Shown here in pieces: positions 56,287-64,000 of a DNA stretch of 64,000 bases; position 1 is the first letter of the stretch; the number at the start of each line of letters is the position of its first letter. Both the position numbers and the translations under genes were made by a program. The stretch covers positions 3,472,001-3,536,000 of the forward strand of contig WIUZ02000001.1 of NCBI GenBank assembly GCA_015956445.1. Direction: 5' to 3'. The stretch comes from Thelephora terrestris (Eukaryota > Basidiomycota > Agaricomycetes > Thelephorales > Thelephoraceae). The notes beneath the pieces were generated by a model that was not told the origin of the DNA, did not search any database, and saw nothing but the letters and a program-made list of their open reading frames with translations.

Positions 56287-57965
56287 TCTATCGGGGTTGT
56301 GGGACAAAGTCGAGTGAGTGAGAGATAGGGACTCGAGTAATTGGGGATAAAATTGCCGGGGATTTTTAAGGCGTTCATCCTTTTTGTCTTTCCTATTCCA
56401 ATTTCACATCCTAACACCTTTTGATCAAAGGTTTAAGTTGCCGTTGGCTAAGGATCTACGATTGTAAGATGGTTAGCGTGAGGCGTGATGACGCTTATCA
56501 AATCACTGAGGTGACCAAGTTCATTTACAGGGGCATGCGCCGAGGCTTCAGGAGCGTCCGGGTGCTGTGCCCCTCTACACCACCATGCCGCAGCTCCACG
56601 GATGCGATACATGACAATCAAGTGGGATAGCGACATTTCGGCGAACTGTCGCGAGCCTCCGCCAGCGAAGCTATGTCAGCACCTACAGCGGTTTGGCCTC
56701 CCTGCTTGGCCATCCTGCAGCCCAGGGCTTCCCACTATCCGCGCAGCCGTCTCGTGAAACTCGAGCAAGCGTCAGCCTCGTCGGCGGAAAGCTCTTGAGC
56801 CAATGACATGGGCGTGAATCCCGATGTGGAAGGGATTAAACCCAACAAGAGACCGGTGTGACAGTGTGAAATTGTGTGGAGCTAGCGTCGGTCCGAGAGG
56901 TCAAAGACAATAACCCTCGATCACAATCACATTGGCACATACCCTTTTTGGGACTTCTGTCGTCGACCTCCTCTGCAATACAACGAGGTTATCTTACGTT
57001 CACGTCCCAAAATTTTGGGGTTGAGAAAACTTCTACGACCAGATAGGTCGACGCTCAACGTCCGTGCACGCTGCTCGGTGCACACCGTGCGACAAACCGT
57101 TAAAGGTTCAACTGTTCGTGCCCCATGACCAATTTAGCCTCATTAAGCACCGAAGCAACACCCGGGAGCTGGACAAAATAAGTCAAACGCGGTTTTGGTC
57201 GCCCCCGGAGGTCAAATGTCTTCCGCGAGTTAGATTAGACCATCCCAAAAATGACGACGATTGGCACTATTCGGCGAGGGCGGGCCCGTTTCAGACCCCT
57301 AGGACTCCGTCGCCAGACAAAGGGGGTCGTTTAATTGGACGGTCAGTGCATGGAACGAGGGTCAAGTCCGTCGGAACCATCGGTCCATGGGGGAGGAATA
57401 TCAAATCCAGTGATTCAGATCGAGCAATCAAGACCTTGAGTCTTGAGGTCGGATATGCGAAACACGAGGGGCCCTGGGCGATCGCTTGGCTCTTTTTTCT
57501 GTAGCCGAAGCTTGATGGTTTTTAGAGTCCGTAGGACCCTATACTTTGTGTGAGACTCGCGGCGGATGTTGAGTGGCATTCAGCTGTCGCGTCACGAATA
57601 TCCAGTGTCGTGTGAGTCGACTTTCAAGTAGTTTTTCCAAGTTCAGCTGACGTACGTGCTCTGCTTGAGGAGACTATGCGTCGTGTGCGCTCCACGCGAT
57701 TCTTTGCGCCTCTCGTCCCTCGTCCGTTAATCCGTGACGGGGCGGATACACTCTCCAATTCCACCGACGGTCAAATGAACGCAATAAGCTCACGCGAGCC
57801 ACTTAAGTAGATTGCGGGAGTTGGGCAATTAGTACTTGAGCTTGCCCGAGGTCTTAATCTTCGCCACAAGGGGTTCCGGAGGGTCGGGCACGACGATCGA
57901 GGCGGGTAAATGGGGATTATTAGATAGTTTAGTAGACCATGATACAGTTTGCGTCGTCTATACTT
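56287..57965. other. Intergenic region
   Basis: 1.68 kb between the HMG-box gene start and the COX17 end. A plus-strand frame at 57064-57504 (146 codons) has no family features, signal or consistent splicing and is not called. Confidence 0.5.
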
Positions 57966-58338
57966 CTACACCTTGAATCCGAGCCCACGCATGCACGCCA
58001 GGTGGCTTTGGACAAGCTCCCGGCACTTGTCCTCTGATTCGGAGCTGTCGTACTTCAAAAAGCATGCGTCTCTGGCTTTTTTCGTATCCGGACAGGCGCA
58101 ACAGCTGTAACGGGCTCTGGTGTTAGACAGCGTCCTTCGCGGGCCTAGTTTTACAGCTCACGGTTTGAGCCCTTGTGGGTTTAGTGGGTTTTTCTTGGGG
58201 TCTGTTGGGTCGTAGGGGCAGGCCGCGGGAACGGGGGGTGTCGGAGCTGTTGCTGGCGCGAACCAGCCAGTAATCTATAGGATAGATCAGGTTTAGGTCC
58301 GAAATGCCTAGGACGAGACACACCTTGTCCACGAACAT
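57966..58338 (-). CDS. COX17: Copper chaperone COX17
   Basis: Twin CX9C-type copper carrier of the intermembrane space that feeds copper to Sco1 and Cox11 for cytochrome oxidase. Three exons, 58324-58338, 58162-58274, 57966-58104, give 88 residues. Diagnostic segments: NPQGLKPCCACPDTKKARDA with the copper-binding CC and CxC cysteines, then ACFLKYDSSESEDKCRELVQ and SHLACMRGLGFKV, which complete the paired CX9C-like helices. The first coding exon is 15 nt (MFVDK). The acidic insert in the middle (YDSSESED) is slightly longer than in yeast. The gene is divergent from the ABCG gene with 134 bases between starts. Confidence 0.93.
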
Positions 58339-58472
58339 GTTTAGAAATCCTCAACTACACCTCGGTGGCTGACGGAGGAGGGGGGGCGCGTCTGTTTCCC
58401 ATTCGGGAAATTGCGTGACTTGTGTTATTCGATCACTTGGCCCGACTGTTCTTCGCGCCTCGAGGAATCACG

Positions 58473-61400
58473 ATGATCCTCGCCCCGCTCGTCCTCGGTC
58501 TGCTTTCTGGCGGCACCCTTGTGCTCGCTCAGTCATGCCAGAATTATGGCCTTTCTCAAGGTTCTAGCTGTCTCTGCCCTCCCGGTTTCGGAGGGAGCGA
58601 TTGTTCCTCACCAGCGTGCGGTGGTACGATGTTCCAGGGTTCCAGCCGCAAGACCGCTCCGTCGCTCGGAAACCTCACTTCCGCGGGCTGTACATGTCAA
58701 GGTGGGTGGACGGGAGTTGGGTGTGACGTTTGTACCTCCTCCGCTGCTTGTCAGAGCGGTTATGTCTCCCAAAACCCCACCAACGCCAATGGTGTGGCCG
58801 GCTCTGATGTTGGTCAAAACGACACGATGGTCTGTAACAGTGGCGCCAGAATTTGGGCTGCCGGGCAGATGAGCTGCTCGGTTATCGTTGAGTTCATTCA
58901 TCTGCTCTTCCCCATAAAATGCAACTCATTCGCATTTACAGAACCCGACCTTGCAAGGCATTTTCCCTGGTGCTACTACTCTGAACATCATACGAACCCT
59001 CGACCCCGCCCATTCCCCCATGCCTAATCTGACTTCCCTCCCCACATCGAACACCGCAAGCGCACAGCTATTCTACGATGGCGTAGAGCAGTTCTTCTGT
59101 ACTGCGGACTCATGCACGCAGTCTGTCACCGACACCGATCCCTCCACGTGGGAATGCCAGAACCTAATGTGCACGTGTATTCCTAACACCACTTTTTGCG
59201 GAGCAGTGCCCTCCAAGAACTTGACTTCCACTCTCAACCAGCTCAATGGCGCTCTCACCATCACCTGTTCCTCCAACACCACGTGTTCATTTGGTCAAAC
59301 TCTTCTCAACTCGTTGTTTGGTGCCAGTGGCCTTACTCTGAGCCCATGTTCGTTTGGTGAATGTGTCAGGCAGAGTGTCATTGACGGAACGTCCAACACA
59401 ACTACCTCGAGTTCGACGAAGCAGCATAGTGACTTAAGCGGTGGTGTCATCGCTGGACTTGCTGTGGTCTGTGGCCTGATCGGCCTCGCTCTGCTACTTT
59501 TCCTTGTGGGGTGGCTATCGCAGCGAAAGGCGAGGAGGATCGCGTCAAACTCTCTGACGAAACGAGGAGGATATTCCCTTGAATGGAACGACATCAGTTA
59601 TATCATCCCTACCGGGAGTGTTGGTTTCAGGCCGTTCTGGGGAGCTGCCAAAGGCGGCCGGATCAACAACAACGATAAAGTCATCCTGGACAATGTCTCT
59701 GGCCGGGTCGACCCAGGAGAAATGATGGCTATTCTCGGGCCCAGCGGTAAGTATCTCCGGCCTAGAACTATCGGATTACTAACCAGTGAACACCCTGCCA
59801 CATAGGTGCCGGGAAAACCACGCTCATCGAAATCCTCTCGAAGAAATCCAAGAGCGGGGTCGTCACTGGTAGAGTCTCTCACCACGGTACTGGCTCTTTG
59901 CCAAGGATCGGATTTGTCGCGCAGCAGGACCTACTTCCCTCCACATTGACCGTGTCGGAAGCACTCCTCTTCGCCGCAAGGTTAAGACTACCCGAAAGTG
60001 TCTCCGAGGTTGATAAGGTCATGTTGGTCGATGATGTCATGGAGAAGTTAGGAATTGAGAGCCTCCGAAACACTCAGATAGGGGACGATGGGAAACGTGG
60101 CATAAGTGGAGGGGAGATGAGGAGGGTCAGTATCGGTTTAGAACTTGTCGCTCTCCCGGATATTCTCATCTTAGATGAACCCACTTCCGGTCAGTGGTTT
60201 CGGGGCCATGATCGCCGTATCGCCCTTCCTAATTTCTTCCCTTTACAGGTCTGGACTCAGTTTCCGCCTCGAAGGTCGCGAGTGTGCTTCGTTCGGTCGC
60301 GCATGACCCGGAGCATCCCACGGTGGTCATTGCTTCTGTTCACCAACCAAATTCTCAACTGTACCAAAAGTTTGATAAAGTCCTCGTCCTTTCTCATGGG
60401 AGAACTATGTATTCCGGTCCAGGTGGCTTCGCACCCTCACAAGAGCTTGCTTCTCGTGGAATCCCGTACCCTCAAGGATACAACGTCGCCGATCACCTGT
60501 TGGATGTAGCCAGTGATCCACCCGCTCATTTGTTTCAAAGTGGGACTCAAGGGCGGGGTTCGGAAGAGGGGAATGCTTCGTTGGAAAAGGGATACCCGCC
60601 ATCCGGTCCTAGACTTTGGAACGCTCCGGGTCGTGCTTCGTATGCGACAACTTTCCTCACTCAGCTAGAAGTTCTTTCTGGCCGGGAATGGAAAATTCTG
60701 CGTAGGTGTGTACCGTCTATTGTGTCCTGGCGACCTGCTGAAAGTTTTGCGAAGGGATAAATCTCTGTTCCTCACTCACGTGTTAGTATCAGCGGTGCTC
60801 GGCGTCTTTTGCGGTTAGTGCTCAACCAATCAGATCGCGCTTTTTGTCCTTGTTCTACAACTGAGACATTTACAGGTGGCCTCTACTACAAAACCGGTGT
60901 GACCATTGCCGGATTCCAATCGAGAGTTGGATGCCTATTCTTCTTGGTCGGAACTCTATTCTTGCCAAGCCCTGTGACCGCGCTGATCCCAAGGGTGTAT
61001 ACAGGGTGCATTGATTGCATTTTCAAGTCTCAGCGCTCTGTATAACCTCATGCAGCTCCGGCCCCTCTTCCTCAGAGAGAGGGCCAGCAGCTACTACAGC
61101 CCCACGGCGTGGCTATTATCCAGATTCATCTTTGATGTGATTCCGTTGAGGCTCATCCCGAACATCATCGTTGCCACTATGTGAGTCTCACTCGTCCTCT
61201 GCCGTTGAACGTCGGCTGATCGACGATCTAGCACGTATTGGATGACAGGCCTGGCGGGGGACGCTGCACACTTCTTCAAGTTCTTATTTATCATCGTCCT
61301 GTACACCCTGGCGATGACGCTTTGGGTGAGTTTCCCAATCTTGTACCGGGTGACCACGGCTGATGGCCTTCCCTACCGGTAGAACTTCTTGTTGGCCGTC

Positions 61401-61823
61401 GTGTTTGAAAATGGTGGAATTGCAACGCTCGTTAGCGCACTCTCAGCCCTGTACCAAATGACGTTCGCCGGTTTCTTCGTTCACCTCCAGAGCATACCAC
61501 CTGTCCTTCGCTGGCTACAGTGGCTATGCCCTCTCAAATACGCCTTGGAGGCCCTGTGTGTAAACGAGGTCGGATCCGGTTTGATGATCGTGGACACCTT
61601 GGAAGGGGTTCCGGTCAATATTTCCGCCAGCGTTATCATGACCCTCGTAAGTGGTTTCGTGGTCGTGATTGAAGAAGGCTTGTCCCTGACACACTCCCAT
61701 CAGCTCTTCGGGTTTTCCCCCAACGCGTACTACCGCGATGTCCTGGTGTTCTGTGCTTTCGTCGGGGGGTTCGCTGCCATGGTCGTCTTCGCAGTTTGGT
61801 TCAAAGTCAGGGAAAGAAGATAG
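58473..61823 (+). CDS. ABCG half-transporter with EGF-like N-terminus (Adp1 type)
   Basis: Predicted 947 residues from ten exons: 58473-58886, 58942-59746, 59806-60189, 60249-60705, 60755-60813, 60876-60946, 61005-61180, 61232-61325, 61383-61646, 61704-61823. Signal peptide MILAPLVLGLLSGGTLVLAQ, then a Cys-rich lumenal part with EGF-like turns (CLCPPGFGGSDC, CTCQGGWTGVGCDVC), an early membrane helix (VIAGLAVVCGLIGLALLLFL), one ATP-binding cassette (Walker A GPSGAGKTT, signature ISGGEMRRVSIG, Walker B LILDEPTSGLD, His loop VHQP) and a C-terminal group of about six helices. This layout is that of yeast Adp1. Substrate unknown. ATG 58473 is used because the frame before it has no ATG. Confidence 0.93.
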
Positions 61824-62459
61824 TAGGTCGGATGCTGGTCATGATGTTTCGGTTCGTGGACATTCTTGGATTGAACAATTGTTCCTGTATACCCTGTCTT
61901 GCTTCGCCCATAATTACTATCGGTCGTGGAAATGGAAGTTGTTTCTTGGTTGCTGTTGTTAAATTACTGGTTGCTTGATCCCAGTTTCGCATGTTCTCCT
62001 TTGCTTCCACCTTCGTAAGTCGCTCTTGGACGGTCGTAAGTTGTCTCTCGACCGCCCATAGTCGGTCCTCTGGCAGGATCGCCATTTCGAAGACCCTTAC
62101 GAGGATACACTCCTTGGTGTGAACGTCATTAAAGGCGAGCTGTTTGTAGTCGCTTAAACAACGCCTTTGGAGGCGATGGAACGGCCCAACCCATCCTCCG
62201 CCCGGACGGTGTCGGCTGTGTCTAACAAGGTCTTCGTAGGCACTACCCGCGTACTGACTTACCGATCGGACGGGGAGGGGACGGCCTAACCTCTGCTTAT
62301 CTCGCCGCTGCGTTAATCATCCATTGGATCCGCGCGGCAACTTTACTGGGGTCTTGGCAGCAAGAGCAGGACCGATGATCCCGTATGATCACGGGGAGAT
62401 GTATAAGAATGAGTGGGATTGGCTGAGAGGCGAATGGCTCTATGAACCAAACATTACCG
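61824..62459. other. Convergent intergenic region
   Basis: 636 bases between the stops of the ABCG gene (+) and the RBR gene (-). A minus-strand frame at 61807-62085 (92 codons, start MAILPEDRLWAVERQLTTVQ) predicts a short coiled coil and slightly overlaps the ABCG stop; it may be a small gene but I see no other support. Confidence 0.4.
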
Positions 62460-64000
62460 CTACGCATCTAATGGTGTCACCCATTCCCATTTTCCCTCAG
62501 CCAGTTGGTCCGCCGTATCATTCAACAGAACCTCGTGGCGCTTCTGCACATAAACCTGCAGAGAGTTAGCATCGGTACGTGAGGTTTGTGGTGCAGTCCA
62601 ATCTCACCGTCTTATCCATCATACGCTTCCTCAAGTCCTTCACTGTATCAGCTTCAATGGGCTCTTCCAATAGTTGTGACAGATCTTCAACCGCCTTCTC
62701 GAGGTTCCTGTCTCAATGATCAAAATTGGTGGTGTAGTGCCAAAGAAGGTGGAACATACGCCTGTAGGTCTTCGAAGATCTGCTTCTGGTTGCCTTGCGC
62801 AAGGTAAAACGCCATCGTGTAACTCCATTTTAGTGTCAGACGACACTGCGTCAGCGCATCGACAGCATGTTGCATGAACTTTGACTGCGAAAGGGCCTGG
62901 AATTGGAATCGTGGGAGAGCCGCGGTGTATTGGAACCTACTTCAATCCACGATAGGTCGCTGGCCTCTTGGACTTCCACCATCTTCTCCTCCGTTGCTTC
63001 ACATAATGCTTGGTCCAATTTCGCAGAGAGCTCGTGATTATTGAATCTGTCAAAGTAAAACAACCACTTTTCAAGATTCTTCGTAGCCATCGTCATCGAT
63101 TCGTCTCTATCGGGCTCCTGTGCGCGGAGATAAGCGAGAGACTTGGCGCTAACGGCCACAGGGACGCGCTTCTCACCTTCCAGATACTGCATAAAGCGTC
63201 AGAGTAACCGTGGACATCCCAGCTCTGCCGACACATCCAACAGAACTGATATTGACAGTGACGACAGAGCATGCGACTGGAGAAACGTCAGACCGAAAAA
63301 GATATCGATGAAAATTGCACTAACTTGCACCCGCCGCTCTTCTCGATGCTGTTTGAACACTTGGGACACTCACGGGTGTTGGCTTTGATCCACTGGGCCG
63401 TACCAGCATCCTCCCTGGTGTTCTTCTGCCACATTAAAACCCAATAACAAAGCACCGGTCGGTGGTCAGAGTCTAAATTACATCCAAAACAAAAGGAGTG
63501 TTTGTTGCGACAAGACACGGTGGGGACGAAGGAGGTAAATATGTGCTTCGAGCTGGAGCCGACTGAAGACGAGATGGCCTCAGCACACGAGGGATAAGGG
63601 CAAAACTTGAGATTTGACCGAGCCGAGACGAAAGAGTTGATGAGCAGTTCATTGTACCTAGGGGCGGAGGAGCTCGAAATGAATTCCAAACGACTGGTCA
63701 AGGTTGAGCCTCACCTCGAGACAAACGTAGGATCAAGCAGGAAGGACATAGAGCTATCCGTTATAACGGTCCGACACCCTTCGTGCATGCATGGAATGGT
63801 ACATTGCGCCTCGGTCTTGAGCTTCTCTTCGATATACATCTGCCAGCATGATTTACAGAACCTGTGGTTACACCGGAGACTGTAAATTTCTTCGGGGGGT
63901 GGTTCGTCACAGCAGATCCCACAAACGAATACTGGAGTATCTCGTTGCTTGCGATTGTTGTTGATCGAATCAGGCTCGCCGACCAACCGTAGGGCGACAT
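62460..64000 (-). CDS. Ariadne-type RBR ubiquitin ligase, 5' end outside window
   Basis: RING1-IBR-RING2 ligase; ubiquitin passes through a thioester on RING2. Exons from the window edge: 63715-64000 (partial), 63325-63657, 63177-63276, 62941-63117, 62760-62884, 62608-62707, 62460-62555, all in phase. RING1: FVCGICCDEPPPEEIYSLRC, NHRFCKSCWQMYIEEK. IBR: KFCPYPSCAEAI, CRNKHSFCFGC. RING2: ANTRECPKCSNSIEKSGGCN, then RMLCRHCQYQFCWMC, where the Cys of RMLC aligns with the catalytic cysteine. The C-terminal Ariadne helices follow (KWLFYFDRFNNHEL, QCRLTLKWSYTMAFYLAQGN, NLEKAVEDLSQLLEEPI). The N-terminal UBA-like part is missing from the window. In animals Ariadne ligases work with neddylated cullins; role here inferred. 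Confidence 0.92.

Noticed and set aside
57064-57504. 146-codon plus-strand frame as a gene
   Set aside because: No family motif, no promoter sign, no splice partners; composition resembles random open sequence.
61807-62085. 92-codon minus-strand coiled-coil frame as a firm gene
   Set aside because: Overlaps the ABCG stop and has no independent support; kept only as a note in the gap entry.
62755-62765. A third GC-AG intron in the RBR ligase gene (CAG|GCGTATG)
   Set aside because: A normal GT donor two bases later (CAGGC|GTATG) restores correct phase and gives LQANLEKAVEDL, so no GC donor is needed.

Overview
The window reads as nuclear DNA of a filamentous basidiomycete, probably an Agaricomycete. 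Genes are dense, on both strands, and split by many short introns, mostly 42-70 nt with GT...AG ends (two have GC donors). Gene content agrees: a cerato-platanin, a class II DAHP synthase, a Gac1-type glycogen regulator, a Zn2Cys6 regulator and an Adp1-type ABCG transporter. The taxonomic level is inference from gene style, not from a database match.

Layout. 1-4.2 kb: 3' part of a muskelin gene (+) facing an arrestin-like trafficking adaptor (-). 4.8-9.0 kb: cytochrome c peroxidase (-), tRNA-Thr(TGT) (+) and a 12-exon class II DAHP synthase (-). 9.5-14.5 kb: an unassigned disordered protein (-) divergent from a CM1/centrosomin-type microtubule-nucleation coiled coil (+). 14.9-16.0 kb: a GST-like protein (+). 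16-22 kb is gene-poor, apart from a probable small Cys-rich gene at 18.6-19.0 kb (-). 22.0-32.6 kb (all +): a single-exon unassigned 674-residue protein, a C2-domain protein, an unassigned 206-residue protein and a glyoxalase-like protein, separated by long gaps. 33.0-43.6 kb: PFS2/WDR33 (+), a CBM21 PP1 regulator (-), an F-box protein (+) and glutamate 5-kinase (+). 43.9-56.3 kb (all -): DIS3/RRP44, cerato-platanin, Zn2Cys6 regulator, adenylate kinase, MCP1-like and HMG-box regulator. 58-64 kb: COX17 (-) divergent from an ABCG transporter (+), then an Ariadne-type RBR ubiquitin ligase (-) cut by the window end.

Most genes are ordinary housekeeping genes with no cluster logic. Grouped by role they cover: mitochondrial redox and copper handling (CCP1, COX17, MCP1-like); amino-acid biosynthesis (DAHP synthase, glutamate 5-kinase); RNA processing (PFS2, DIS3); ubiquitin-linked control (muskelin, arrestin adaptor, F-box, RBR); and glycogen/PP1 regulation. 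I rebuilt exon structures by hand from splice signals, reading phase and remembered family motifs. Nearly all rebuilt genes close in frame over every exon, which is the main internal check.

I found no convincing transposon, CRISPR array or new multi-gene system. The most unusual points are the small Cys-rich gene with an 8-nt first coding exon, two GC-AG introns, 13-nt and 18-nt internal micro-exons, and three stop-free introns whose length is a multiple of three.
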